Shown here in pieces: positions 53,102-62,613 of a stretch of 64,000 nt of DNA (within the stretch, counting starts at the first letter, position 1; the number at the start of each line of letters is the position of its first letter). The position numbers and the translations under genes were made by a program. Origin of the DNA: Spirosoma endophyticum (GTDB lineage Bacteria > Bacteroidota > Bacteroidia > Cytophagales > Spirosomataceae); contig NZ_FOLQ01000002.1 of NCBI RefSeq assembly GCF_900112365.1, forward strand, positions 434,001 through 498,000, given 5' to 3'. Below the pieces are notes generated by a model, which saw only the letters and a program-made list of their open reading frames with translations, was not told the DNA's origin and made no database searches.

Positions 53102-54397
53102 CTATACGCTGGAATGATTGTCGGCAACGGCTTCGCTTATGGTTCTTGACACAGGTAAAAGAATGGAAAAGGTCGTTCCCTTCCCAAATTCAGACTGCGC
53201 CTTTATGCTCCCGGAGTGATTGCGAATAATTCTGCGGCAGTAGGCAAGACCAATGCCCTCGCCCACCAGAACGTTATTCTGTTTAGTAGACGGCACCTGA
53301 GAAAAAATGTCGAAAATCTTTTCAAGTTGAGATTTTTCGATACCAATACCATTGTCTTCGAGCTGGATGTCAACAAAGCCAGCGTTATTTCCGGTCAGTA
53401 CCGGCTGGTCGGCTGGCGGTTGAGTTAACTCATTGGCTGAGATCGTAATGACGGGGGCTACGTCCTTTTTAGAAAACTTAAGTGCATTGCTGATGAGGTG
53501 ATAAAAAAGCTGTTCCAATTGCAGGGGTATTCCTTGAATCGACGGCAATTTTCCTGTTTTGACTGTCCCCTTCCTGGCCTTCAATTTCGGACTTAACTGG
53601 GTCACTACGTCCGTTATGACTTTCATCAAATCAACCCGTTCAAAATCAGCCTCCTCATTTTCCAGCTCCGAAAATCCGGATAAATCTTTCACCATCATGG
53701 ACAGTCGCTGCGCGCTGGAATTGATTTTTGAGGCAATCGTCTTCGCCTTATCAACATCATTTATTTCCGTAGCCTCAATCAACAGGCCACTAAAAAGCCT
53801 GATCTTCCGGAGCGGTTCCTGGAGGTTATGATTGGAAATATGGCGATACTGTCGAGTTTCGTCCATTGAATCTGTTAGCTGCTGATTCAACGTTTGTACG
53901 GCCATCTGGCTCCGATCGATTAATTCTATCTGCTGGTAATGAAAGGAAATTAGATCCGTAAAGGCATTGAACATGCCAATGGTCCTGGAATTGTTCAGTT
54001 GAGCTGGTCGGGGGTCGATGGCACAAAGTGTACCAAAAAAATCACCATTTTTCAGGAAAATAGGGAAGGAAATATAACTTTGAAAGCCATACAGATTGGG
54101 CGTATGATGGTCGCAGTAGTCTTCGCTTTCTGCTACGTGATCAATGATGACGGGTTGGTGAGAGCCCCGGATCTCATGACAAATCGTTGTTTCCAGTTTT
54201 AATTCGCCACCAGAGACCAGCCCGAATTGAATATCATCGCGAACACTACAGGCAATCCATCTGTCCTGAGTCACACGGGCAATAGCGGCAAAACCCATTC
54301 CGGTCGTCTGGCACACTACGTCTAGTATGGTGGGTACGATTGGGATCTGCTTGATGCGCTCAATATCCTTGGATAAGCTAGCGTCAGAATAAGCCAT
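53102..54397 (-). CDS. GAF-domain sensor histidine kinase with HN in the H-box
   Basis: 431 residues from ATG 54397 (the open frame allows a TTG 8 codons earlier). GAF domain about 15-150 (IARVTQDRWIACSVRDD, SYISFPIFLKNGDFFGTLCAIDPRP), then a coiled-coil linker, the HisKA helix HISNHNLQEPLRKIRLF with acceptor H190 followed by N191 in place of the usual Asp/Glu, and an HATPase domain with HLISNALKFSKKD, DNGIGI and GEGIGLAYCRRII. The acidic residue next to the His normally helps phosphotransfer; its loss may weaken kinase activity or favour another role. Cytosolic; ligand unknown. Confidence 0.9.
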   Translation of the reverse strand: MAYSDASLSKDIERIKQIPIVPTILDVVCQTTGMGFAAIARVTQDRWIACSVRDDIQFGLVSGGELKLETTICHEIRGSHQPVIIDHVAESEDYCDHHTPNLYGFQSYISFPIFLKNGDFFGTLCAIDPRPAQLNNSRTIGMFNAFTDLISFHYQQIELIDRSQMAVQTLNQQLTDSMDETRQYRHISNHNLQEPLRKIRLFSGLLIEATEINDVDKAKTIASKINSSAQRLSMMVKDLSGFSELENEEADFERVDLMKVITDVVTQLSPKLKARKGTVKTGKLPSIQGIPLQLEQLFYHLISNALKFSKKDVAPVITISANELTQPPADQPVLTGNNAGFVDIQLEDNGIGIEKSQLEKIFDIFSQVPSTKQNNVLVGEGIGLAYCRRIIRNHSGSIKAQSEFGKGTTFSILLPVSRTISEAVADNHSSV

Positions 54398-54504
54398 TTG
54401 ATCGGGCAGTATAACAATCAAAGATACGCTTAAAAGCTAAAGTTGGTCAGATCATACTAATTCTAGCGTTTATACTGACGTTAGCTATGCTATATACGTC
54501 CTAA

Positions 54505-54565
54505 AACTGCCATGCCCTTAGCGACCCAATCGAATATCAATTGGGCCGCTAAGGGCATGGCAGTT
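54505..54565 (-). terminator. 26-bp hairpin after the PqaA-like gene
   Basis: Arms 54505-54530 and 54540-54565 pair with one mismatch (core CATGCCCTTAGCG), 9-nt loop, then a short T run on the minus strand. Confidence 0.75.
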
Positions 54566-54596
54566 CAACCTACTTAAGCAGGCAAGATAACTCGCC

Positions 54597-55970
54597 TTAT
54601 TTCAGGAAAACCTCGTCGTTATCGGTTAAAAACATCCGGGTGCTTTCGGTATACGTACCGCCGGTTGGCACTTTATATTTCAGATCGACGTAAAACGCCC
54701 GGAAGCCTGATGCTGGATAGGCTTCACTTACCGAAATCGTGGCTTTGTTCTTTATACCCAGGGGTTTGCCTTCCCACTTTTCGTCCTGAAAAATCATGTC
54801 TGTCGAATTTGCCGACCAGACCGTTACGTCCTCCAGCTTGTCGGAAGTCGTTTTTATGGTGATGTCAACGCCTTTCTTCGTGGTCGATACGCTCCACTGG
54901 CAAGCCGGATAAGGCTGCTTGCTTATTGTGTTTCCGAAAAAAGCGCTCAGAGCCTCCAGCGCCTGCCGTTTATCGCCCAGGTCATGCCCCACATTAGGCA
55001 CGTAGTGAATGAAGTTTTCGCCCGGAATCTGGCCAATGTAATGCTTCACGGCATCAACCGTCCAGTACTCATCGTTGGTACCCATGAACAGCATTTTCGG
55101 CATGGTTAACTTTTTTCGGTACGAATACGGGTCGATCATTTCATTGATGGCCGTGCCTTCTTTCGTATGGGCGGTCTGCGGAATGCCCAGCTTTACGTAG
55201 TCGTCAATCTGTTCGCTGTATTTATGCCAGATCTTCATCTGATAATCCAGATTGACCGGCATATTCAGAATGTCAATGACCATCGGGGCAATAGCCACGG
55301 CCCGTTTGTCGCTTGCCCCCGTCAGCCAGGTGGTCCAGCCACGCTTTGAAGCACCCGAAACCACAAAGTTTTTGACTTCTTTATTGAGCTTCTCTTTGGC
55401 TAAGGCCTGCACCGCGTCCATCGCCCGAACGGCACTTTTTACCATCGGGAAAAGTAGCGGCCACGCGTAATCACCATCTTTTTTAAACTGATGCAATGTG
55501 TAGGAAATCAGCGCATCTTCGGTCAGATTATCGTATAAGGGTTGGTTTGGCGTCTGACGAAGCACGGCCACGATGGCATTGTTTTTTGTAGCCACCGCGC
55601 TGATCGCCCGATTGAATCCATCTTCGCGTTTGTTCCAGTTGGGTTCGCCTTCTTTCACCGACCCACCGGTAATGAACAGCAGGGCCCCCTCGTATTTCAC
55701 GTCTTTCGGAACCAGCACGGTCAACTGATGCTTCCAGGTATATTCCCGCCATTTCTGGGAGGTCAGCAGTACTTCATAGGCCGTGATGTCGCCGTAGCTA
55801 TACGTGTCTTTCACTTCCCATTTGAAGGTCTGATCGCCGTTGTGAAGGTAGCTATCCAGCGCGGTCGACGGCGTAATTCCATCGACTGGTTTGGGTACAT
55901 CAAACGAGAATAGCGCACTGATACTGATAAGCGCAACAAGAGCAAGGGTTTTAAGGAAATACGCTTTCAT
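54597..55970 (-). CDS. PhoPQ-activated pathogenicity-related (PqaA-like) alpha/beta hydrolase
   Basis: 457 residues with a signal peptide (LALVALISISALFSF). Family signs: YLHNGDQTFKWEV, LTSQKWREYTWKHQL, LFITGGSV, and the catalytic-type VVSGASKRGWTTWLTG (S208), MGTNDEYWTVDAVKHY (Asp) and HYVPNVGHDLGDKR (His), all as in the PhoPQ-activated protein family. Exported hydrolase; the enzymatic activity of the family is poorly known. Last gene of the SusCD-ceramidase set, 42 bp after the ceramidase. Confidence 0.88.
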   Translation of the reverse strand: MKAYFLKTLALVALISISALFSFDVPKPVDGITPSTALDSYLHNGDQTFKWEVKDTYSYGDITAYEVLLTSQKWREYTWKHQLTVLVPKDVKYEGALLFITGGSVKEGEPNWNKREDGFNRAISAVATKNNAIVAVLRQTPNQPLYDNLTEDALISYTLHQFKKDGDYAWPLLFPMVKSAVRAMDAVQALAKEKLNKEVKNFVVSGASKRGWTTWLTGASDKRAVAIAPMVIDILNMPVNLDYQMKIWHKYSEQIDDYVKLGIPQTAHTKEGTAINEMIDPYSYRKKLTMPKMLFMGTNDEYWTVDAVKHYIGQIPGENFIHYVPNVGHDLGDKRQALEALSAFFGNTISKQPYPACQWSVSTTKKGVDITIKTTSDKLEDVTVWSANSTDMIFQDEKWEGKPLGIKNKATISVSEAYPASGFRAFYVDLKYKVPTGGTYTESTRMFLTDNDEVFLK

Positions 55971-56012
55971 TGATTAATCGGGTTTAATTTATGTAACGTG
56001 GACCGCTGGGCG

Positions 56013-57284
56013 TTACTTTTTATATCCATCCGTTTTGGGTGATTCAGCAATTAATTTCAGGGCTTCGGTCATGTAAATTTCGGCGGTGTTTTCGCCCAGA
56101 CTGGTCCGGCTAACGTAGTCATAGCGCCTGAAACTAGTAAAATCTTCCTTGGTCAGCATGTAGCCAAAGGCGTCGTTGGTCAGACCGAATAAAAACGGGT
56201 TGCTGGCGTGCATATGTCGCTTGAGATAGAAGCCGATATTTGGTAACGCTTCGCCCGGAATGGTCAATATCTGCGCGGTGCCAATGTTGAGCAGATTGAC
56301 CTGAGCCACTACCTTGTCGCCGGACGCTACGGCATAGTTCAGCGGTGAGTTCTTTACAATGTATTTCATCACATCCGACTCAATCGGAAACGTAACGTTT
56401 CGGGATGCGCAGAAAAGCGCAGGGTTAGTTTGAGCTTCAGCCGGGCTTACAATACGTAGTGCTTCATCGGCCAGTAACTCCCCGATTCGGATGCATTCGT
56501 CCCACGTATTGACTTCCTTCGCGTTCTCCCGCCGATTGTCGGCCGTCACCATACCGCCCTGAGCACCGTTGACGAACATGGCCACACCCCCCGCTTTTGA
56601 CTCGATTCGGTCGTAGAGTGGACCGCATAAATCGGGGCTAAGAATGCCCCGACCCGAGCCAATGACCTCTGGATGAATCGCGTAGTTAACCAACGTAGCA
56701 ATGGACTTTCCGGCATTCGTTCCGGTTGTGGCAATGGCCTGAATGACCCCGCAGCGCGGGTCGTATAAGTCAGGCGCGTAGTAGTTGTAGGCAATCTGGC
56801 CTTTAGCTTCACCAACCGCGATTTTCAGCGAGGCCGGACTTAATTTCGTTACCGCTTCATTAACGGCATCGGCGATGGCCTGCACACATTTGTCCAGATA
56901 GGGGAGGTCCGCGAAGGATTCGCCTTTCTCATTTGGGAACCCGTATGCATCGGGGCCGCTGTGCGTATGCGTGCAGCCAATCAGGATATTCTGGGGCGGA
57001 ATTCCCTTGATGAGCGCTCTCGATTTGTTGCCCAGCACCGACGGCCAGCCCAGATTATCGACACTGACGATGGCCACACGGGTGCCTCCTTTTTCAAACA
57101 CACAGGCCCGGACAAACAGCTCTCCCTTTTTCTCGACGGCTTTTTTAGGTGTCCCAATGCCTCCCGAAACAGGCAATAACGGATTCGGCGTAATAAGCCG
57201 GACGGCGGCTCCCGCTTTAAAATCCTGCGCACCCGCAGGGACGACTAACCACAAAAAGGCGAATAGAGAAAGGAGGGTTTTCAT
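56013..57284 (-). CDS. neutral ceramidase-like amidase
   Basis: 423 residues with signal peptide (FLWLVVPAGAQ). N-terminal neutral/alkaline ceramidase domain: DFKAGAAVRLITP, IVSVDNLGW, GCTHTHSGPDAYGF (104-117, zinc His), NYAIHPEVIGSGRGILSPDL (zinc H204), NGAQGGMVT and YMTEAL near the end. Full-length ceramidases have about 650-700 residues; this one lacks the C-terminal immunoglobulin-like domain, as do other short Bacteroidota forms. Expected to cleave the amide of ceramide or a related N-acyl lipid. Follows SusD in the operon, separated by a 29-bp hairpin. Confidence 0.82.
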   Translation of the reverse strand: MKTLLSLFAFLWLVVPAGAQDFKAGAAVRLITPNPLLPVSGGIGTPKKAVEKKGELFVRACVFEKGGTRVAIVSVDNLGWPSVLGNKSRALIKGIPPQNILIGCTHTHSGPDAYGFPNEKGESFADLPYLDKCVQAIADAVNEAVTKLSPASLKIAVGEAKGQIAYNYYAPDLYDPRCGVIQAIATTGTNAGKSIATLVNYAIHPEVIGSGRGILSPDLCGPLYDRIESKAGGVAMFVNGAQGGMVTADNRRENAKEVNTWDECIRIGELLADEALRIVSPAEAQTNPALFCASRNVTFPIESDVMKYIVKNSPLNYAVASGDKVVAQVNLLNIGTAQILTIPGEALPNIGFYLKRHMHASNPFLFGLTNDAFGYMLTKEDFTSFRRYDYVSRTSLGENTAEIYMTEALKLIAESPKTDGYKK

Positions 57285-57302
57285 ATGTATGATTCTCTGG
57301 TA

Positions 57303-57373
57303 TAGGGTATTCAGTTTACGGAAGCTGGCGCAGAAGCAACTCCAGCGCCAGCTTCCGTAAACTGAATACCCTA
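57303..57373 (-). terminator. 29-bp perfect hairpin between SusD and ceramidase genes
   Basis: Arms 57303-57331 and 57345-57373 are exact reverse complements over 29 bp with a 13-nt loop, inside the gap of 102 bp. No T tract follows, so it may act as mRNA processing or stability element within an operon rather than a full stop. Confidence 0.7.
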
Positions 57374-57386
57374 AACCGAATACCTA

Positions 57387-59030
57387 TCACCAGGGCTTGC
57401 CTGTTCCCTGAACCAGCCACTGTTTTGACCAGGCGCTGTTTTTGCCGTCGGATTGTGAGTTGGCGGTTGTCTCAAGTTTTTCAATGGCTACCCCCGAATT
57501 CGTTTTGTTCAGGTTTAACTCATCCCGCATGTAATAAAATCGAAGAGGCAGCGCTTTCCGCTTTGCCACCGGCCCCGCCACCAGCGCAGGCAGACCCGTC
57601 CGCCGATAATCGAACCAGGCTTCGGTGGCGCTGGTCCAGCTGGCAATCCATTTCTGGCCGATAAGTTGCGCCAGCGTTCCGTCATAAGCGACCCCTTTCT
57701 GGGCAATGAACGTAGCGTAACTGCTGGCCAGGCCCCAGGCGGTGAGGGAGGCTTTAACCCCCGCTTCATACCGGGTTTTCGCATCACCGGCCACCCATCC
57801 TTTCTGCGCAGCTTCAGCCAGAATAAACTGAACTTCGGCCGCCGACATCAGCCGGGCTTTCAACAGTGGCCCTTTGGCCTGCATATACTGTTCATTCAGA
57901 TACGAAACGTGCGGATTGTAGGACGTTTGGCCCGGCGTTGGATTGAAATTATAACCCGACGGCAACTGCGACGCACTCGGTGGCAAACCAACGTAGTTCG
58001 GATCGGTATCGATGGGTGTCGTTCCTACTTTGTCGGGTGAGAGATACCGGACGCCGTTTGTGATTTTATCCGTGCCAGCGGGTAGGGTAGCGTCAACTTT
58101 CAATGGAATCTCTACCTTCTTGGCCCAAATTGCCAACCGTGGATCGCTCGTTGCCTGCATGGGCTTGAGCAGCGTACTACACATTTTTACCCGCCGATAA
58201 TTGCTGCCACTGATATCGAATACCGTGTTAGACGGCCAGGCGTCGTTGGTATTATTACCCACATAGGCCATCGTCGCATCGGCAGCCGCATCGTCGATAA
58301 TGGGATATTGCGCAGGAGTGGCCACAATTTTCTCGATCCCCGCTTTGGCTACGTCGGGCTGTTTGGCCGAAATTCGCATCAGATACCGCAGCTTCAACGA
58401 GTTAGCGAGTTTTTGCCATTTCGTCGGATCGCCGGCGTAATAGAGGTCGGCACTTTCCAGAATACTTGAGTAGGATGTTTTGGGCTTCGATAGCAACGTA
58501 TTGGCTTTATCCAGATCGGCCAGAATGCCCGCGTAAATAGTTTCCTGACTGTCATATTTCGGTGAAATAAAATCCGTTCCTCCCTGTTCGCCCTTCAGCG
58601 CGTTGGTGTAAGGGGCATCCCCCCATAAATCGGTAATCAGGCCAAACAGCATGGATTTCATGACCAGCGCCACGCCCTGTTGAAATTCCATGTTCAGCGC
58701 TACGGCCCGCTGATAGACCAGGTCGTTGTTTCGCAACTGGTTGTAATAGTCGGTCCAGCTTTGGTCGCCACCCCAGTCGTAGTCGTTGTGCCCACTAAAC
58801 CAGGCGTCTTTCTGGGTGTGCTGTACCACACCGGCAATATCCTGAAAGCCGAGGTTTGTGTAGAGCTTGGCTGTTTCCGACAGTACCGTTGGCATGACCA
58901 GATTCGGATTTACCGTTTCGGGCTGAACACCGTTTGGGTTTATGTTTAACTGACTCAGGTCTTTACAGGAAAAACAAAAAGCCAGAAACAGAACGAGTAA
59001 GGCCGTATTTCTTAGAGATAGCTTGTTCAT
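57387..59030 (-). CDS. SusD/RagB nutrient-binding outer-membrane lipoprotein
   Basis: 547 residues from ATG 59030 (the open frame extends 25 codons upstream through the preceding spacer, which is not part of the protein). Lipoprotein signal LVLFLAFCFSC. SusD-type features: LNINPNGVQPETVNPNLVMP, LWGDAPYTNALKGEQGG, YDSQETIYAGILADLDKANTLL, YYAGDPTKWQKLANSLKLRYLMRIS, AEAAQKGWVAGDAK and AWFDYRRTGLPALVAGP. Partner of the SusC barrel encoded just upstream; ligand unknown, with the ceramidase downstream as the best hint (inference). Confidence 0.93.
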   Translation of the reverse strand: MNKLSLRNTALLVLFLAFCFSCKDLSQLNINPNGVQPETVNPNLVMPTVLSETAKLYTNLGFQDIAGVVQHTQKDAWFSGHNDYDWGGDQSWTDYYNQLRNNDLVYQRAVALNMEFQQGVALVMKSMLFGLITDLWGDAPYTNALKGEQGGTDFISPKYDSQETIYAGILADLDKANTLLSKPKTSYSSILESADLYYAGDPTKWQKLANSLKLRYLMRISAKQPDVAKAGIEKIVATPAQYPIIDDAAADATMAYVGNNTNDAWPSNTVFDISGSNYRRVKMCSTLLKPMQATSDPRLAIWAKKVEIPLKVDATLPAGTDKITNGVRYLSPDKVGTTPIDTDPNYVGLPPSASQLPSGYNFNPTPGQTSYNPHVSYLNEQYMQAKGPLLKARLMSAAEVQFILAEAAQKGWVAGDAKTRYEAGVKASLTAWGLASSYATFIAQKGVAYDGTLAQLIGQKWIASWTSATEAWFDYRRTGLPALVAGPVAKRKALPLRFYYMRDELNLNKTNSGVAIEKLETTANSQSDGKNSAWSKQWLVQGTGKPW

Positions 59031-59077
59031 GACTAAAAATTTTATGGGGGATGAGCAAAGGGGTAAGGGCATGGGGT

Positions 59078-59112
59078 AAAGGGGATCACAATGCCCTCTG
59101 CCCATCCCCTTT
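59078..59112 (-). promoter_or_regulatory. intra-operon hairpin between SusC and SusD
   Basis: AAAGGGGAT / ATCCCCTTT, 9-bp perfect stem, 17-nt loop, 8 bp past the SusC stop. No T tract. It could tune SusC:SusD ratio by RNA stability or partial termination. Confidence 0.5.
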
Positions 59113-59120
59113 ATGCTTAT

Positions 59121-62100
59121 TTAAAACGTAAGACCAAGTCTGAAACCAACCGGGATAGTCCAGGGTGTTACGTTGTAGCGTTCGATTCCCTGTTTGAACT
59201 GCGTACCCGCCTGAGCACTGGATTGTGGTTGAAAAGCCATTTCAGGGTCAACGTTGATTTTGGCCGCTGTCCACAGAATGATGTTGCGACTGTAGACCGA
59301 GAACGTAGCGTTCTGCAAGCCAATGGACTTCACGAATTTGGCGGGTATGTCATAGCCCAGTGAAATCTCCCGGAGTTTAACGAACGACGCATCGAATGTA
59401 GCGGCCCGGGTGAAGTCCCAGGGATAATTGTCGCCGTAAGGAATGATCTTGGTGCCTGTTCCACCCAGATTTTCGGTATACCCGGTCAAGTTGCCCTGTG
59501 CGTCATATTGGCCAATAACGCCTGGGTTGAATACGCCATATGGATAGGTCTTTCCCCCAAATTCAAACGGATACCCACCATAAGCGGCCGTTGGACCGCC
59601 CACAATCGGAAAGAAGTTGCCGTGAATTTTGATGTACTGATCGGCATTTTCGACCAGATAGTTACGTAGTGCGTCGCCTGTTCGGCCATCCGGATTGATC
59701 AGATTGTCCAGAAACCGCTGCGAGCGTAGATCCGACTCCATGTACCGGTACGTCTGCGAGACGAAATCACCACCCGACCGCCAGTCGAGCGAGAAGTTAA
59801 GGGTGAAACCTTTATACGAAAGCGAGCTTTGTGCACCCAGAATAAAGTTCGGGTTGAAATTCCCGATTTTATTCTTACTCGTCGTAGCACTCTTACTCTG
59901 CCACGAACCATTATTGTCCAGAATTGGGTACCCGTAATAGGGTGATTTCTGGTCGGTTACGGTGATAATCTCTGAATCGTAAATGTCGCCAACTTTATCG
60001 CCTACATAGGTCCAGGCACCGCCTTTCGCATCCGTCCATAAGGTGTAGTACGGTATAATATCCGTCAGTTCCTTAATCCGGGTCGTATTCTTGGTGAAAT
60101 TCGTGGTCAGGTCCCAGCGCAGACCGCCTTTGTCAATAATCGTACCACCAAGCGAGAGTTCAACACCGCGACTTTCGAGCAGACCCGCGTTGATATTTTT
60201 GGTGGTAAAGCCAGACGATGGAGCGGTCTGCGAAGGCAGAATCTGGTTGCGGTTTTCAGACATATAATACGTTCCCGAAAAACGAAGTCGATTCCGGAAC
60301 ATGTTGTAGTCGATACCCACTTCGTAGGACGTAGCAATTTCGGGTTTCAGGTCTGGCAGCAAAATGCTTCCCGATTTGCTCAGGCGCGTAACACCATTCC
60401 AGGCTCCGGCATCGGCCAGGGTAGGAAACAGGCTGTACGGACTGGCATCGTTACCCACCTGCGCGGCCCCGGCCCGCACTTTAAACATATCGACGCTGCC
60501 AGGCATGTGCATGATTTCGTTGAGCAGCACACTCAACGACGCCGATGGATAGAAGTAAGAGCGATTGTTGGCCGGTAACGTACTCGACCAGTCGTTTCGA
60601 GCCGTCAGGTCCAGGTAAATCATGTCTTTGAAGCCAAAATTAGCGGTGGCATACGCGCTATATATGGCCTTCTTATACAGATAATTGCTGTAATTAATGT
60701 TCGTAGTCGCAATATTCTGAATGGTAAACAGCCCAGGAATAATCAGGCCCGCTTTGTCTTTGCTACTGGTATTAATATCTGTTGATTGAGAGTACCGGTT
60801 ATTTCCTCCGGCCGAAACCACCACGCTCAGCGCATTGAATCGCTTGGTATACGTAGCGAGGAAATCGGCATTACGTTCGTAGCGTTTCAGGTTAATCAGC
60901 CCGTAAGCACCATTTGGTTCGCCGGTGTAACTCTTGGCTATTTTTGTCTCCCGCTGCTCCGTATACGTATCCAGTGCGTAGCGACCCATCAGCTTGATTT
61001 CGGGTGTAATCTGCCATTCGGCTCTCATGTTGCCGAATAGTCGATCCCGCACAAAGCTGTTATTTACTTCGTAGGCCAGGAAGTACGGGTTGTTGTAGTT
61101 ACCAATGCTTTGCGATTTCTGTTGTATTCCTTCTTTACCCGGTACCCAGTAATCCCGTAGTTCATTGATATCGATATGCGAACCAACCGCGTAGGCCCAT
61201 TGCAGCGGGTTTGTACCCCGTTCGCCAGCAGGCCGGTTGTTGGAATTATTCCGGCTGAAATCCAGATTCGTGCTCAATGTCAGCTTGTTGTTGACCCGCA
61301 CATTCGTGCTGATGGCCAGCGTGTTTTTGAACAGATCCGAATTAGGAACAATACCCCGGCTGCTCATATTGGAGTACGAAAGCCGATACGTTATTTTTTC
61401 CGAATTGTTCGAGATCGATACGCCGTTGGTGCTGGTGATTCCCGTTCTGACAAAGTCCTTAATGTTGTTGGGGTGCGAAACGAGCGGGGTTGGTATCTGC
61501 TTCCCATCGGTACCAACGGGGCTATTCCACTGAATCGCGTTGTATCCTTTGTCTAATTCGGGACCAACACCCCCCGCCGAACCTTCGTCAATTTGCAGAA
61601 TCCCGCCCGGATAGGGATTTGCCGTGGGTGTGAACGGAAGAATTCCCGTGGCAAATCCCGTCGACATTTTTAAATATTTATAGGGCTGATCGAACACCGT
61701 ATTCGACGTTACCGAGACCGATATTTTCTGCGACTTCGAGCCACTTTTTGTGGTAATCAGCACAACGCCGTTGCCCGCCCGTGACCCGTATAGAGCGGCC
61801 GCGCTTGGTCCTTTCAGAATGGATATGTTCTCGACATCCTCGGGGTTGATGTCGGAAATGGCGTTGCCGTAATCGACGCGGTTATCGCTACCAATCTGAC
61901 TGACGTTATTCAACGTATTAGCTATGGGAACGCCATCGACGACGAATAAGGGCTGATTGTCGGTATTGAGTGATTTTGCTCCCCGAATGATCATACTAAC
62001 CGATGACCCGGACGGGCCCGTTGAACTGATCTGAACACCCGGCACGCGACCTGCCAGCGAATTCAGTACGTTTTCCTGCGCCACACGACTCAGGTCTTTT

Positions 62101-62522
62101 CCCTGCACCTCACCGACTGCATAGCCCAGCGAGCGTGCTTCCCGCTTGATGCCCAGCGCCGTAACGACCACTTCGCCCAGCACCTCGTTGTTTTCGACTA
62201 ACTCGACGTTGATTACGGATTGATTCCCGACCGTAACTTCCTGCGTTTTGTGCCCGATGAAGGAGAACACCAATACCGCGTTGTTGCTGTTTACGGAGAT
62301 GGAATAGTTGCCTTTCTGGTCGGTGACCGATCCAATCTGAGTACCTTTGATCAGGATGTTAGCTCCCGCAATAGGCTGGCTGTTGGTGGCTAACGTAACG
62401 GTCCCGGTTATGGTTTTGGCCGGGTTTCCTTTGGCCAGCGCGTCTGCAAAGCAAATTCCCACCAGCATGGCGATGGTCAGGGAATGCCTTAGAATCAACT
62501 GAAAAGTAGAAATTGGTTTCAT
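59121..62522 (-). CDS. SusC/RagA TonB-linked outer-membrane transporter
   Basis: 1133 residues. Signal peptide (LTIAMLVGICFADALA), regulatory-like domain (ITGTVTLATNSQPIAGANILIKG, FSFIGHKTQEV), TonB box region (LGEVVVTALGIKREARSLGYAV), plug (LFVVDGVPIANTL, EDVENISILKGPSAAALYGSRAG), barrel ending IPVGFRLGLTF. No STN domain is seen although an ECF sigma gene is upstream, so it does not look like a classical sigma-signalling transducer. Imports substrate captured by SusD. Confidence 0.94.
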   Translation of the reverse strand: MKPISTFQLILRHSLTIAMLVGICFADALAKGNPAKTITGTVTLATNSQPIAGANILIKGTQIGSVTDQKGNYSISVNSNNAVLVFSFIGHKTQEVTVGNQSVINVELVENNEVLGEVVVTALGIKREARSLGYAVGEVQGKDLSRVAQENVLNSLAGRVPGVQISSTGPSGSSVSMIIRGAKSLNTDNQPLFVVDGVPIANTLNNVSQIGSDNRVDYGNAISDINPEDVENISILKGPSAAALYGSRAGNGVVLITTKSGSKSQKISVSVTSNTVFDQPYKYLKMSTGFATGILPFTPTANPYPGGILQIDEGSAGGVGPELDKGYNAIQWNSPVGTDGKQIPTPLVSHPNNIKDFVRTGITSTNGVSISNNSEKITYRLSYSNMSSRGIVPNSDLFKNTLAISTNVRVNNKLTLSTNLDFSRNNSNNRPAGERGTNPLQWAYAVGSHIDINELRDYWVPGKEGIQQKSQSIGNYNNPYFLAYEVNNSFVRDRLFGNMRAEWQITPEIKLMGRYALDTYTEQRETKIAKSYTGEPNGAYGLINLKRYERNADFLATYTKRFNALSVVVSAGGNNRYSQSTDINTSSKDKAGLIIPGLFTIQNIATTNINYSNYLYKKAIYSAYATANFGFKDMIYLDLTARNDWSSTLPANNRSYFYPSASLSVLLNEIMHMPGSVDMFKVRAGAAQVGNDASPYSLFPTLADAGAWNGVTRLSKSGSILLPDLKPEIATSYEVGIDYNMFRNRLRFSGTYYMSENRNQILPSQTAPSSGFTTKNINAGLLESRGVELSLGGTIIDKGGLRWDLTTNFTKNTTRIKELTDIIPYYTLWTDAKGGAWTYVGDKVGDIYDSEIITVTDQKSPYYGYPILDNNGSWQSKSATTSKNKIGNFNPNFILGAQSSLSYKGFTLNFSLDWRSGGDFVSQTYRYMESDLRSQRFLDNLINPDGRTGDALRNYLVENADQYIKIHGNFFPIVGGPTAAYGGYPFEFGGKTYPYGVFNPGVIGQYDAQGNLTGYTENLGGTGTKIIPYGDNYPWDFTRAATFDASFVKLREISLGYDIPAKFVKSIGLQNATFSVYSRNIILWTAAKINVDPEMAFQPQSSAQAGTQFKQGIERYNVTPWTIPVGFRLGLTF

Positions 62523-62613
62523 GCGTGTTCAGTTATAAGGGGTTCAATAAATTCACAGGGTAAACTCACTACGTAGCGGTCAGAAAGTCAGGCTGGTTGC
62601 CGGTTTCCAGTCG

